64,000 bases of DNA from Methanolobus vulcani (GTDB taxonomy: Archaea; Halobacteriota; Methanosarcinia; Methanosarcinales; Methanosarcinaceae): positions 1 to 64,000 of the forward strand of contig NZ_FNCA01000003.1 of assembly GCF_900100715.1 (NCBI RefSeq), written 5' to 3'. The translations under genes and the position numbers were made by a program. The notes under the pieces were generated by a model that saw only the letters and a list, made by a program, of their open reading frames with translations, was not told where the DNA came from and did no database searches. Positions 35,676-44,575 of this stretch are shown in pieces. Numbering within the stretch: the stretch's first letter is position 1; every line of letters begins with the position of its first letter.

Positions 35676-36602
35676 TTATCCCTCCTTATGAACACGTGCG
35701 ACAGGGTGCCAGTAGTCATAGCCTTCATGCTTGTGCTGCCATACACCGTCAACCAGCCTACGCTGTTCATCTCCGAGATCCTCTACCGGAATTGAATCAT
35801 CAGATTCAGATGCCTCTTCTGCACAGGATTCTTCCTCAACTTCCTCAGCTGAAGCTTCTTCTGTGACTCCTGCTTCTGCAGCCTCTTCGGCAACTTCCAC
35901 TGCTTCCTCTTCGTCTGCAACCTCACCTTCTGATTCCTTGCCAACAAGTTCTGTAACATCAGCCTTTACAGCTTCTGGTGCAGCTGTTTCTATGACCTCG
36001 TCCACAACATCGGTTCTGATATCAAAAGCATCAGGAAGTACAACTCCTGGAGAAATGATCCTTACTTTACATCCAAGGGTTCCCAGCTTCTTGACAGCTA
36101 CTGCGAATCCCTCATCAACCATATCTTCAGCAGGTTTTCCAGCGTGCTTGATGTATCCGTCAACGAGTTTTTCAACCCTTGACCTTGCACCTGTCAATTT
36201 ACCTGAAATAACGATCTCACAGCCCAGTGCACCGGAGTTCATAATAGCCCTAAGGGTATTATGACCAGCTTTTCTGAAATACCAGCCTCTTTCAATGGAA
36301 GAAGCAAGGCGGCTTGCCATCATCTGAGCATTAAGTTCCGGCTTTCTGACTTCCTGTGCATCAATTTGTGGATTGTCAATGTCGTACATCCTATCAATAT
36401 CACGTGTCAGCTTACGGATAACCTTACCAGCTTTACCAATGACCATGCCTGGCTTCTCAGCATATACAGTGATCTGGGTTCCCATAGGAGTACGGTTGAT
36501 CTCCATTCCACCGTAACCTGCTTTGCTGAGCTGTTTTGCGAAATATTCGTTCATTGAAGCTTTTACGTATCCTTCCTGAACGAATTTCTTTTCTATTGCC
36601 AT
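35676..36602 (-). CDS. rps3: Ribosomal protein uS3 with long acidic extension
   Basis: 308 residues. The KH domain ([20 protein letters not shown]) and the C-terminal S3 domain ([20 protein letters not shown], then [20 protein letters not shown]) fill the first ~200 residues. About 60 highly acidic, Ala/Glu-rich residues follow (near 213-275), then a conserved-looking aromatic tail [20 protein letters not shown]. Such tails are known in Methanosarcinales S3 and in halophile proteins. S3 forms the mRNA entry channel and helicase site. Confidence 0.96.
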   Translation of the reverse strand: MAIEKKFVQEGYVKASMNEYFAKQLSKAGYGGMEINRTPMGTQITVYAEKPGMVIGKAGKVIRKLTRDIDRMYDIDNPQIDAQEVRKPELNAQMMASRLASSIERGWYFRKAGHNTLRAIMNSGALGCEIVISGKLTGARSRVEKLVDGYIKHAGKPAEDMVDEGFAVAVKKLGTLGCKVRIISPGVVLPDAFDIRTDVVDEVIETAAPEAVKADVTELVGKESEGEVADEEEAVEVAEEAAEAGVTEEASAEEVEEESCAEEASESDDSIPVEDLGDEQRRLVDGVWQHKHEGYDYWHPVARVHKEG

Positions 36603-37057
36603 TAGCGCACCTCATTCAAAATAATCTCAACGTTTACAGTCTCTGTGTTACTTGGACTGCCGCGTCCGCGTGCTCTTGGTCTCATACCATGGATCACACG
36701 TCCGCGTTTTGCAGCAGTATGTACAATGTACATGTGCTCAGGGTCAAGTCCCTTGTATTCGGCATTGCTTCTGGCATTTTCCAGTATTTTAAGGAATGCT
36801 TCAGCAACCTTTACAGGATACCTGCCAGTTGCCATTGGACCTTTTCTGTGACCTGAACCATCACAGTGCCTCTTGAAAGGTACTGCCTGTTTCATAATCA
36901 CTACATCTTCAAGGTACTTCTGGGCAACACTTGTACGCATGCCTTTGATCGCTTTACAGAGTTCACGTGACTTTTTCGGAGAGATGTGAAGCTCAGCACC
37001 CATTGCCTTTGAGCTTGACGCAGGGTCTATTTCAATTGAATATCCAATTCTTGCCAT
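36602..37057 (-). CDS. rpl22: Ribosomal protein uL22
   Basis: 151 residues, archaeal L17e-like. [20 protein letters not shown], then the C-terminal hairpin region [20 protein letters not shown] that lines the exit tunnel. Its stop overlaps the rps3 start (TAATG). Confidence 0.97.
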   Translation of the reverse strand: MARIGYSIEIDPASSSKAMGAELHISPKKSRELCKAIKGMRTSVAQKYLEDVVIMKQAVPFKRHCDGSGHRKGPMATGRYPVKVAEAFLKILENARSNAEYKGLDPEHMYIVHTAAKRGRVIHGMRPRARGRGSPSNTETVNVEIILNEVR

Positions 37058-37067
37058 CTATCTCACC

Positions 37068-37481
37068 TTACTTAAGTGGCACGAACTTGCTTGAACGGGT
37101 TGCTCCTACACCAGCGCTACCGTGGGAAACCTTTGGTCTGGTTGGTGCAAATTCTCCGAACCTGTGTCCGATCATTTCCGGCTGTATCTCAAATGCCACA
37201 AATGACTTACCGTTGTATACTTCTACGTTCTTGCCGACCATATCAGGGAAGATAATGATATCCCTGTAATGAGTCTTCAAGTTGTCTTTACCATCTTTGA
37301 GCTTCTGGACAACATCCTTCCTACCTTCTGTGTAGCCCCTCTTAAGAGTACGGCGTTCACGTGCAGGAAGCATACTGATAAACTCATCCATATCCAGAGC
37401 CTGGAGTTCTGCTACCGTCTTTCCACGGTAGGTATATTCACCTTTTCGTTTTGGTAATCTTGATGATGATTTCTTTGCCAT
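37068..37481 (-). CDS. rps19: Ribosomal protein uS19
   Basis: 137 residues. FTYRG-like N terminus ([20 protein letters not shown]) is archaeal; the core has [19 protein letters not shown] and [20 protein letters not shown], the 16S-binding signature at the head of the small subunit. Confidence 0.97.
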   Translation of the reverse strand: MAKKSSSRLPKRKGEYTYRGKTVAELQALDMDEFISMLPARERRTLKRGYTEGRKDVVQKLKDGKDNLKTHYRDIIIFPDMVGKNVEVYNGKSFVAFEIQPEMIGHRFGEFAPTRPKVSHGSAGVGATRSSKFVPLK

Positions 37482-37495
37482 GTATTAGCCTCCGG

Positions 37496-38209
37496 TTAAC
37501 GCTTTCCGGTCCTGCGTGCTGCTATCTGACCTACCTTACGTCCAGGAGGTGCATTCCTTCCAACTGTTGTTGGCTTACCAGGATGCTTGCGGTTACCTCC
37601 ACCGAACGGGTGGTCAATGGCGTTCATAGCAATACCTGATACACGAGGATACTTTGCAGCTCTTGTCTTCATCTTGTGGTACTTCTTACCTGCCTTGAGG
37701 AAAGGTCTATCTACCCTTCCACCACCAGCAACAATACCGATTGTTGCACGGCATTTAGGATTTAACCACTTCATTTCACCTGATGGCATCTGGACAACTG
37801 TCTTACCACGGTCGTGGGAAACAACAGTTGCATAGGTACCTGATGCACGTGCGAAGTGTCCGCCATCATTTGGCTTGGACTCAATGTTACAGACTGGAAT
37901 ACCTTCCGGGATCTCTGCAAGAGGCAGGATGTTACCGGGTTTGATCTCAGCTGAAATTCCGCAGGCGATCTTCTCACCAACTGCTATACCTTCAGGAGCA
38001 AGGATAAGGCGCTCTTCACCATTCTCAAAAGATACTTTGACGATTGGTGCTGAACGAGCCGTATCGTGTGTAATCTCGATAACTGTACCGTACAATGTGC
38101 CTTCTTCATCGACACGTGGGTGTTTAAGTGCAGCTTTGTACTTGTGTGATGGAGCCCTGTATGTTGGAGATCCGCGACCTCTGTTCTGTGATATGATTCT
38201 CTTTGTCAT
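37496..38209 (-). CDS. rpl2: Ribosomal protein uL2
   Basis: 237 residues. [20 protein letters not shown] begins the protein. The peptidyl-transferase-proximal end contains [20 protein letters not shown], with the conserved His, and finishes [19 protein letters not shown]. One of the primary 23S binders. Confidence 0.98.
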   Translation of the reverse strand: MTKRIISQNRGRGSPTYRAPSHKYKAALKHPRVDEEGTLYGTVIEITHDTARSAPIVKVSFENGEERLILAPEGIAVGEKIACGISAEIKPGNILPLAEIPEGIPVCNIESKPNDGGHFARASGTYATVVSHDRGKTVVQMPSGEMKWLNPKCRATIGIVAGGGRVDRPFLKAGKKYHKMKTRAAKYPRVSGIAMNAIDHPFGGGNRKHPGKPTTVGRNAPPGRKVGQIAARRTGKR

Positions 38210-38220
38210 TTACGTCCACC

Positions 38221-38469
38221 TCACATCAGGCCAATTCTGGTTGCGATCTCGTGAGCTGCATCGATTCCTTCGAAAGTTACCACAGCTTTCTTAAGACCTT
38301 TCATTGTGCTCATTGTGCAGACAGATGATACAGGGAACCCATACATCTTCATTACATCGGCCTTGATCTGCTTTTTGTTTGCGCGGGAATCAACAATAAA
38401 CTGAAGTTTGTTGTCTTCCAGCAGCATCATTGCTTTTTCAGTAATAAACGGATATTTGATGACGCTCAT
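38221..38469 (-). CDS. rpl23: Ribosomal protein uL23
   Basis: 82 residues, the short archaeal form. [20 protein letters not shown] and [20 protein letters not shown] identify it. It forms the SRP and translocon docking site. It overlaps rpl4 by four bases. Confidence 0.97.
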   Translation of the reverse strand: MSVIKYPFITEKAMMLLEDNKLQFIVDSRANKKQIKADVMKMYGFPVSSVCTMSTMKGLKKAVVTFEGIDAAHEIATRIGLM

Positions 38470-39227
38470 TCGAACATCCCTCCAAGTGAAGAGATTGCAG
38501 ATTCTGTCCAGACTGTCAGCCTACCTGCATGTGTACCTGGTGCGAGAACTTCAGCGCTCAGTGAATCGACTGAAACTACATCCACGCCTGCAAGGTTCTT
38601 TGCAGATTTCATGATAGGACTGTCGCATGTTGCAACTATAAGAAGACTCTTCTTGTTCTTGAATCTCCTTCCTCTGAGCTTACCCTTTCCTGCACGAATG
38701 TTCCTTCCGTCCTTTGCACGGAGTACATCATCGTAAAGACCTGCATTCTGAAGGAAGCTTACTACATCCCTGGTCTTTTCAACGTTCTCAAATTCATTTG
38801 CAGCGACAAGAGGAAGCTGAGCTTCGAACCTGTGGCCACGTGCCTTTACAAGATCTGCATCGCATGTTGCAGCAATTGCCGAGCGGATGGCCATACGTCT
38901 TTCCTTCTTGTTGACCTTTTCAGTTCTGTCTGCTTCAGGCTTTGGTGGGTGTGCCCTCCTACCGCCTACTGCTTGAGGAATTCTTGCTGCACGACTGCCA
39001 TTTGCAATCCTTGGGAGCTGTGCTACGCCTCTTCCTGAACCCCAGGAGCGTGCAGACGTATCCATACCGGAGTACATCCTCGGACCATATGGCTGGTACC
39101 TGTTACCCTGAGCTGCGAGAACTGCTCTTTTAATAAGGTCTGGTCTGTATACTTCATCGAACACAGCAGGAAGTTCAACTTCACCCTTTGTGTTTCCTGA
39201 TAAATCTATAATATTTGCTGTAACCAT
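38466..39227 (-). CDS. rpl4: Ribosomal protein uL4
   Basis: 253 residues, archaeal L1e type. [20 protein letters not shown], then the tunnel-lining basic loop with [20 protein letters not shown] and [20 protein letters not shown], and the globular domain with [20 protein letters not shown]. In bacteria L4 represses its own operon. Confidence 0.97.
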   Translation of the reverse strand: MVTANIIDLSGNTKGEVELPAVFDEVYRPDLIKRAVLAAQGNRYQPYGPRMYSGMDTSARSWGSGRGVAQLPRIANGSRAARIPQAVGGRRAHPPKPEADRTEKVNKKERRMAIRSAIAATCDADLVKARGHRFEAQLPLVAANEFENVEKTRDVVSFLQNAGLYDDVLRAKDGRNIRAGKGKLRGRRFKNKKSLLIVATCDSPIMKSAKNLAGVDVVSVDSLSAEVLAPGTHAGRLTVWTESAISSLGGMFE

Positions 39228-39232
39228 TCAGT

Positions 39233-40246
39233 TCACCCCTGCTTGGACTGTGTGCTTACGTGAACGATCTCCGGTTCACCCATAGCAGGTACCTTGGACC
39301 TCATCGGATCTCTAAGCCTTACAAGCCTCTTTGAAGGACCTGGAATGCTGCCTTTGATGAGGATGTATTCACCGCGTACAAGACCGTAGTTAAGGAAACC
39401 GCCGGCTGGAGTGATCTCATCTCCATTTTCGCCTACCTTAAGGATACGCTTGTTGTATTCGGTTCTCTGGTGGTAACCCATCTGACCCATTTGTGGAACT
39501 GTCCATCTGACAATGGAAGGATGGAACGGACCGAGAGTACCTATCTGTCTGAGGCTTCCCTGACGTGAGTGCTTGTTCTTAGCCAGATTAATACCCCATC
39601 TCTTTACAGGACCCTGAGTACCCTTACCGGTTGTGATAGCTGCTACGTCAACAAATTCGCCTTCATTGAATACATCAGTAATTTTGATCTCTGCACCAAG
39701 CACGGATTTTGCGTACTCGAGCTTTGCCTTTACATCAGAACCACTTACTGCTGTTTCCATAATATCAGCGTTCTTCTTTGGAACACCTGTAAGCTTCTTT
39801 GGTAAAGTGTATGTGATTACCTTAACGTCCGTAACCTTACCTTCATCAACAAGACTTTCGAGCTTACCAAGAGCCTCTTCAGTGTTTGACTCTTTTGGAA
39901 GTGCAATTGTCTTCCCAAGACCCTCATCAAGATCAGCTGCCCATGCTTCAGAAAGCGCCTTCTCACCGTGTGTGGATTTCCCGTAAGCACGAATTGCAGC
40001 AACACGAACAGCCGGAGTTTCTACAACAGTTACAGGAACTGATATCTCCATACCTTCTGTGAGGCTGTTCTTTGTGTCATCTATCATTACCACATGAGTC
40101 ATACCTACCTTATAGCCTGCAAAATCCTGGAGCTTTGGTTCTCCAGCTGCCTCTGGCCATGAGTTAAACCTTGGTACGTGGCTTTTTGCTCTTACGCGTG
40201 GACTGAAAGCGAGTGATCCTCGTTTTGGTCTATGTCCTTTTGCCAT
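39233..40246 (-). CDS. rpl3: Ribosomal protein uL3
   Basis: 337 residues, archaeal form. [20 protein letters not shown] starts the protein; the finger reaching the peptidyl transferase centre includes [20 protein letters not shown] and [20 protein letters not shown]-like residues ([20 protein letters not shown]). It is the first ribosomal gene of the S10-like operon. AGGAGAAT lies just before the ATG. A 58-codon frame and a hairpin occupy its leader. Confidence 0.97.
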   Translation of the reverse strand: MAKGHRPKRGSLAFSPRVRAKSHVPRFNSWPEAAGEPKLQDFAGYKVGMTHVVMIDDTKNSLTEGMEISVPVTVVETPAVRVAAIRAYGKSTHGEKALSEAWAADLDEGLGKTIALPKESNTEEALGKLESLVDEGKVTDVKVITYTLPKKLTGVPKKNADIMETAVSGSDVKAKLEYAKSVLGAEIKITDVFNEGEFVDVAAITTGKGTQGPVKRWGINLAKNKHSRQGSLRQIGTLGPFHPSIVRWTVPQMGQMGYHQRTEYNKRILKVGENGDEITPAGGFLNYGLVRGEYILIKGSIPGPSKRLVRLRDPMRSKVPAMGEPEIVHVSTQSKQG

Positions 40247-40282
40247 TATTATTCTCCTAATTTACACATTTTCTTCTTGGCA

Positions 40283-40306
40283 GGTCTATGCAATTTTGCA
40301 TAGGCC
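40283..40306 (-). promoter_or_regulatory. Hairpin in the rpl3 leader
   Basis: CTATGCAA-TT-TTGCATAG is a perfect 8-bp stem, extended by two more G-C pairs beyond one mismatch. It lies 37-60 bases before the rpl3 ATG, just after the stop of the small leader frame. No T-run follows on the minus strand, so translational or processing control is likelier than termination. Confidence 0.45.
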
Positions 40307-40309
40307 AAT

Positions 40310-40486
40310 TTACGCGAGAAAGTCAGGCAGGAACCGAAAACAATCAGGAAAAAGACTAGATAAGGCGGACTCCACGTATTCATATGATACGCATTCAACG
40401 CCAAACCTGTACAATATTCCAGTCATCACCGGACCTTCGTAGCCCAAAGGAACTACTGAGGGGTCATCTCGAAAAGATTTAAACAT
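40310..40486 (-). CDS. Candidate 58-residue leader protein upstream of rpl3
   Basis: ATG at 40484-40486, TAA at 40310-40312, on the operon strand. The translation looks protein-like: MFKSFRDDPSVVPLGYEGPV, then MTGILYRFGVECVSYEYV and a hydrophobic end FPDCFRFLPDFLA. It has no match I recognise. The start has only weak Shine-Dalgarno matches (AAGGTG 16 bases upstream). It may be a short protein, a leader peptide controlling rpl3, or a chance frame in a long structured leader. The local base composition is less AT-rich than the flanking spacer, which favours some constrained function. Confidence 0.35.
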   Translation of the reverse strand: MFKSFRDDPSVVPLGYEGPVMTGILYRFGVECVSYEYVESALSSLFPDCFRFLPDFLA

Positions 40487-40640
40487 CCCAGTATTTTAAC
40501 ACCTTATGTGTAAGCGGGCATTCTTGAAGAGGCCCAATTATACTTCATGTTAAATCCGACTTTTTCGCACTGTAATCTTAATACATGCAGAATTACATAT
40601 TCCTATGTAATCTACGCTGCGCCATTAAAGGAACATATTA

Positions 40641-40649
40641 TATATAAAA
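40641..40649 (-). promoter_or_regulatory. Candidate TATA box of the rpl3 operon
   Basis: TTTTATATA on the minus strand. It predicts a start near 40615 and hence a leader of about 370 bases containing the 58-codon frame and the hairpin. A second, weaker box (TTAAAATA near 40494) would give a shorter leader. Confidence 0.4.
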
Positions 40650-40843
40650 CCTTTGCAAGAAAACAGATAAAAATACAAAGGCTATAGATTATTGAAAACA
40701 TACTATTGTTCAATAGGAAATTGATTATTCTGATCGTATATCAATGCTATGTACAATCCACAAAAAGAACAATTCAAATTGTTTTACCGAATTTCACATG
40801 ATAAAGTTGATGAAGTGAGTTCAGAATAATATTGCATGTATAG

Positions 40844-40853
40844 ATTATATATA
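40844..40853 (+). promoter_or_regulatory. TATA box of galU
   Basis: ATTATATATA, about 76-85 bases before the GTG start of galU; the start point should fall near 40878. Confidence 0.5.
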
Positions 40854-40928
40854 CATAAAGTTCATCAGAGAAACAACATATAATAACAAATTACCATTCA
40901 CAATAGAAATAAAATAAGGAGTTAAAAA

Positions 40929-41792
40929 GTGGAAATCAAAAAAGCTGTGATACCTGTTGCAGGAATGGGCACAAGATTCCTGCCTGCTACAAAATCCATG
41001 CCAAAAGAGATGCTACCTATAATTGACATACCAGTGATCCATTACGTTGTAGAAGAAGCAATAGCATCCGGAATTGACGACATTATATTCATCACAGGTA
41101 GAAGTAAACGTTCTATCGAAGATTATTTTGACGACTCACCCGAACTTGAGAACCACCTTCGCCAGAAAAATAATGAGAAGCTCCTGAAAGTCGTACAGGA
41201 TATATCTTCTATGGTAGATATACACTATATCCGCCAGAAAGAACCCAAGGGACTTGGAGATGCAATCCTAACTGCCAAGAAACACATAAATGAAGAACCA
41301 TTTGCTGTTCTCCTTGGTGACGACATAATAGTAAATAAAAAACCATGTACAAAACAGCTTATTGATAATTTCATGAAATATGGCCGTTCGACTATTGCAG
41401 TGGAAGAGGTCCCTATGGAAAAAACCGGAAGTTACGGAATTATCAAGGGACAGCCACTGGACGATTCACTCTACATTCTAGAAGATATAATAGAGAAGCC
41501 ATCTCCACAGGAAGCACCTTCAAACATTGGTGCAATCGGAAGATACGTATTCACACCTGAAATACTGGATTGCATAAAACAGACCGACAGAGGAGTAGGC
41601 AATGAGATCCAGCTAACCGATGGGATACGTCTTCTAAATGAAGAACAAAAAGTCTATGCTTACAAGTTCACGGGTAAAAGATATGACACCGGTGACAAAG
41701 TAGAATACGTAAAAGCAGTGATTGACTTTGCCCTGAATAAAGAAGATATGAGAGAACAAATAAAAGAGCACATCACAGGTATCAACCTGTGA
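40929..41792 (+). CDS. galU: UTP-glucose-1-phosphate uridylyltransferase
   Basis: 287 residues. It makes UDP-glucose from UTP and glucose 1-phosphate, feeding surface polysaccharide and glycan synthesis. The nucleotide-binding signature VIPVAGMGTRFLPATKSMPK followed by EMLPIIDIPVIHYVVEEA is at the N terminus. PFAVLLGDDII carries the metal-binding Asp near residue 138, and EKPSPQEAPSNIGAIGRYV is near 190. The start is a GTG with AAGGAG 6 bases upstream. It is monocistronic: its own TATA box in front and a terminator overlapping its stop. Confidence 0.95.
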   Translation: MEIKKAVIPVAGMGTRFLPATKSMPKEMLPIIDIPVIHYVVEEAIASGIDDIIFITGRSKRSIEDYFDDSPELENHLRQKNNEKLLKVVQDISSMVDIHYIRQKEPKGLGDAILTAKKHINEEPFAVLLGDDIIVNKKPCTKQLIDNFMKYGRSTIAVEEVPMEKTGSYGIIKGQPLDDSLYILEDIIEKPSPQEAPSNIGAIGRYVFTPEILDCIKQTDRGVGNEIQLTDGIRLLNEEQKVYAYKFTGKRYDTGDKVEYVKAVIDFALNKEDMREQIKEHITGINL

Positions 41793-41800
41793 CCTTTTTT
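41773..41800 (+). terminator. Terminator overlapping the galU stop
   Basis: TCACAGGT-ATCA-ACCTGTGA (41773-41792), a perfect 8-bp stem whose 3' arm contains the stop codon, then CC and TTTTTT. Confidence 0.75.
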
Positions 41801-41885
41801 ATATAGTGTATCATATCCTGCCACTCTGTTCACAGCATGCACAGTATAATATATTAGGTAAGGACGTAAGTTCACAACACACAAC

Positions 41886-42131
41886 TCATTGTGAACTTCG
41901 TTTAACAACTTTTCTCACAGTCCTTCCCCTGAAATTCACACCACCTACAAGAAGAACGCCAGGTCTGCGTTTGATAAGTTCAGAATAATCACCATCGAAT
42001 GTGGCAATTATAGTCTTATTTGCAATAACGTCTACTCGACCACCTATACTTACAAGGGCTTTTAGTATCCCTTCTATCTGAGAAGGAGTTGCATTGTCTG
42101 CAACCCTTACAAGATGTGTTTCAACTGGCAT
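41886..42131 (-). CDS. Small protein resembling a protease propeptide/inhibitor domain
   Basis: 81 residues from the ATG at 42131, 4 bases after the PASTA gene stop. The order of elements is strand-helix-strand-strand-helix-strand: THLVRVADNATPSQIEG, ILKALVSIGGRVDVI, KTIIATFDGDYSELIKRRPG, VLLVGGVNFRG. The 'GG-x-V ... ATF ... L ... PGV-xxV' pattern resembles inhibitor I9 propeptide domains of subtilases, here free-standing and without an export signal (inference, low confidence). A very basic tail (RTVRKVVKRSS) follows. It is the last gene of the four-gene operon. A longer frame to 42203 overlaps the PASTA gene and is not preferred. Confidence 0.55.
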   Translation of the reverse strand: MPVETHLVRVADNATPSQIEGILKALVSIGGRVDVIANKTIIATFDGDYSELIKRRPGVLLVGGVNFRGRTVRKVVKRSSQ

Positions 42132-42135
42132 CCTA

Positions 42136-43206
42136 CTACTTCCGTAAAACGGATCTCCTTGTAGAACTAATCCTGGTGGATATATCAGACGTTGTTTTAT
42201 CAACGGACCTCGAAATTATCGGATTTACAGTTGTCTTTCCTGAAACCGCAGCAAACTCAATCTTTGAACTTGCAACAACGAGATCTATAGCAGAACCAAT
42301 ATCCGTATAGCTACCTGCCTCAACAGATTGACCTATGATTGTGCCTGCCTTCATAGAATTTATTTCTTCAGTGACATTACCTACAGAGAGACCAATATCT
42401 GCCAGTGATTTCTTAGCAGCTGCAAGAGTATTACCAGTCAGGTCAGGAATCTCTACAGAAGTGATCTTTGAGATCACAAGATCTACGGCATCACCTGGTT
42501 TTGCAACGGAACTGCCGGACGGGATCTGTGAAAGTACCGTACCCTGTGCAAGCTCACTGTCTTTTTCGATAATCTCACCCTGTACAAAACCTGCTTCTTT
42601 AATGACAGAAAGTGCACTTTCAAGTTCAAGTCCCACAACACCAGGCACATCTTCAAAACTGGCAAGTTCCGGAGCCTTTGATGATGAAGTGATAGTGAAT
42701 TCAACCTCACTCAAATTACTTGCAGGAATGACATCATCAGCTTTTGGTAATTGGAAACGAAGATCATTGCCATCCATGGCGATATTTGTCTTAAGTTTAA
42801 TGTTCATGGAACTAATGCTATAGTTTACCCTTGAGGAACTTCCTTTAAGAGAGGAATCCATACTCTGAAGTGAATCACTGAATGCCTTTACCAGATTCGT
42901 GGATGAAAGCTCTGATCTGGTGCGGGATAATTGTTCCAGCTTCTTCTCGATTTCCAGCTTCTCGTTGATAATGTCCTTCACACGGCTATCAAGTATATTA
43001 TACTCCTGTTTTAAAGCCAGATTCTCTTTTTGGAGCTTTTCAAGGGCATCTGTTTTTGATATAAGCTCTTTGTTGATAGTATCGACTTCAGATTCAATTG
43101 TAGCAATACTCCTTTCAGTTAGAAGATAGCTTTTTCTTTTAGATGCAGCAGTAGTTGCTTTGTTCAGACTTTCAATATTCTTCCTGAGATCAGTAATATC
43201 GACCAT
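42136..43206 (-). CDS. Coiled-coil protein with two PASTA repeats, no export signal
   Basis: 356 residues. Residues ~35-100 form a long coiled coil (TINKELISKTDALEKLQKEN and EYNILDSRVKDIINEKLEI). Residues ~105-175 are a separate beta-rich segment (SSRVNYSISSMNIKLKTNIA). Two PASTA-like repeats follow, ~186-247 (VPGVVGLELESALSVIKEAG) and ~252-313 (IPDLTGNTLAAAKKSLADIG), and a Ser/Thr/Arg-rich tail ends the protein. PASTA repeats are normally extracellular parts of bacterial Ser/Thr kinases and PBPs that bind cell-wall fragments; here there is no kinase, signal or membrane span. Third gene of the operon, 12 bases after its neighbour. Confidence 0.75.
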   Translation of the reverse strand: MVDITDLRKNIESLNKATTAASKRKSYLLTERSIATIESEVDTINKELISKTDALEKLQKENLALKQEYNILDSRVKDIINEKLEIEKKLEQLSRTRSELSSTNLVKAFSDSLQSMDSSLKGSSSRVNYSISSMNIKLKTNIAMDGNDLRFQLPKADDVIPASNLSEVEFTITSSSKAPELASFEDVPGVVGLELESALSVIKEAGFVQGEIIEKDSELAQGTVLSQIPSGSSVAKPGDAVDLVISKITSVEIPDLTGNTLAAAKKSLADIGLSVGNVTEEINSMKAGTIIGQSVEAGSYTDIGSAIDLVVASSKIEFAAVSGKTTVNPIISRSVDKTTSDISTRISSTRRSVLRK

Positions 43207-43218
43207 TCCACTCCCCCT

Positions 43219-43626
43219 TTAGTCTTCTGTTACACGATAGGATGGTGGTACGGATACGATCTTGGCCTTCAGGACACTTGAGCCTTCGACATCATAGGAA
43301 TTGAGTGACTTGTAAGATGCATTCAAAGGTGCTGCATTAAGAATGCGTTTGTATCCACGAACACGACCCTTGGAATCTTTTTCTTCCTCATATGACATGG
43401 AAAGGGTCATTTTAAGTTCAATATCCACTTCCGGAATGTGATACCATGTAGCTTCCAGGTTGTAATCCTTGAGTACTTCATCACTTGAAAGTTCAATTTG
43501 AGTATCAATGGAATTACGATCAAGTGCTCTCTGGGTCTGGGCAATCGACTTACCCATTTCACCAAGGATCGTTGAAAGTGGACTGACAAGGACCTCTTCG
43601 ATATTTTCACTACTAATGGATGGCAA
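43219..43626 (-). CDS. DUF2589-like protein, short paralog
   Basis: 135 residues, cytoplasmic. The N-terminal helix SPLSTILGEMGKSIAQTQRA then LDRNSI matches PFGDMIKEMAFAIAEGQTAL then DMNSI of the upstream gene product. Further shared blocks are VDIELKMTLSM (VIEVKMTISM in the paralog) and the ending NASYKS...GSSVLKAKIVSVPP. The layout (helix with Q-A-L, then a proline-aromatic strand EATWYHIPEVDIELKM) resembles DUF2589 proteins, of unknown function (inference from memory of the family). 72 bases after the upstream paralog and 12 before the PASTA gene. Confidence 0.6.
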   Translation of the reverse strand: MPSISSENIEEVLVSPLSTILGEMGKSIAQTQRALDRNSIDTQIELSSDEVLKDYNLEATWYHIPEVDIELKMTLSMSYEEEKDSKGRVRGYKRILNAAPLNASYKSLNSYDVEGSSVLKAKIVSVPPSYRVTED

Positions 43627-43698
43627 TACAATACCTCCTGATTATTTTGAAAAAAGATTACCAATGCAGGAATTCTGCATTGATATCAAATATCCACC

Positions 43699-44313
43699 TT
43701 ATTCTGAAGATGTGCTCTCTTTTACCCTTACGGTAGGAACAGCTCTTTCAGGTGCAGGCACTGGCTTTAAAGTGGTCCTCAGAAGGCTTGTACCTTCTTC
43801 GCTGAAGGTGTACTTTGACTTGTATGTTGCATCATAAGTAGATGTGTATGCAACATTTGTAGTGTTCTCAAAACTTGTCTTGGCTTTACCAAAGAGAAGA
43901 CCTGCAAGTCCGCCTGAATTATAGCTTCCCTTGATCTTGGACTCATTGGTAAATTTGAACTCTCTACCGTATTTCCTTTCTGTAGAATACTCCTTCTTCA
44001 TTGAAATTGTCATTTTGACCTCAATGACAGATTCAGTAAACTCATAGAAACGGGGCTCAAGACCGTATGTTAATAAGGACATTGGTTTGTCGTTGGTAAC
44101 AACATTACTTGCAGTAACGTTACCGTCCTCATCTACAGTTTCTTCTATGTATAAAATTACACTTCCAGCCTCTAGTTCTGTCTCTGCAAGAGCCTGCGCA
44201 ACATTGATAGAGTTCATATCAAGTGCTGTTTGACCCTCGGCAATGGCGAATGCCATTTCTTTAATCATGTCCCCGAATGGAACATCTAATAGTTTTTGAC
44301 CAACTGATACCAT
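43699..44313 (-). CDS. DUF2589-like protein, long paralog; first gene of operon
   Basis: 204 residues with no signal peptide or membrane span. It has the helix DVPFGDMIKEMAFAIAEGQT, a beta-rich middle (FYEFTESVIEVKMTISMKKE), a Gly/Ser loop (SYNSGGLAGLLFGKAK) and a late block (ATYKSKYTFSEEGTSLLRT) shared with the 43219-43626 product. Compared with that paralog it carries extra inserts near residues 45-75 and 125-150. The start ATG at 44313 has GGAGGG 7 bases upstream, and a TATA box lies about 45 bases upstream. Function unknown. Confidence 0.6.
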   Translation of the reverse strand: MVSVGQKLLDVPFGDMIKEMAFAIAEGQTALDMNSINVAQALAETELEAGSVILYIEETVDEDGNVTASNVVTNDKPMSLLTYGLEPRFYEFTESVIEVKMTISMKKEYSTERKYGREFKFTNESKIKGSYNSGGLAGLLFGKAKTSFENTTNVAYTSTYDATYKSKYTFSEEGTSLLRTTLKPVPAPERAVPTVRVKESTSSE

Positions 44314-44356
44314 AGTTTACCCTCCAAAATTTATGGTGCAATATAATATAGGACAA

Positions 44357-44368
44357 TATAATTTAAAG
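44357..44368 (-). promoter_or_regulatory. TATA box of the PASTA/DUF2589-like operon
   Basis: CTTTAAATTATA on the minus strand, 44-55 bases before the first ATG at 44313. It suggests all four genes start from here. Confidence 0.5.
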
Positions 44369-44575
44369 ACTTTGCTAAAAATAACACAGTAAATATAAAA
44401 AAGATATCTGAGTATGCCTGCACACATCGAAATAAATAATACGACACTAAAAATAAAAACACTGTAAATAATAAGTACCAAGACCCATGCTGAAATGATA
44501 TAAAAGAATATATTCTATCAAAAAAAGAATCAAAAATGATATTATGGCATGAATATGCACAAAATAATAATTAAA

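Larger units (their letters stand above)
40487..40928. other. Divergent promoter region between rpl3 operon and galU
   Basis: About 440 bases of mostly AT-rich DNA. It holds likely TATA boxes for both directions (40641-40649 minus, 40844-40853 plus). I see no further gene. Confidence 0.5.

Noticed and set aside
35731-36264. 177-codon Ser/Thr-rich frame opposite rps3
   Set aside because: It is the reverse complement of the acidic Glu/Ala codons of S3; low complexity and no start signal.
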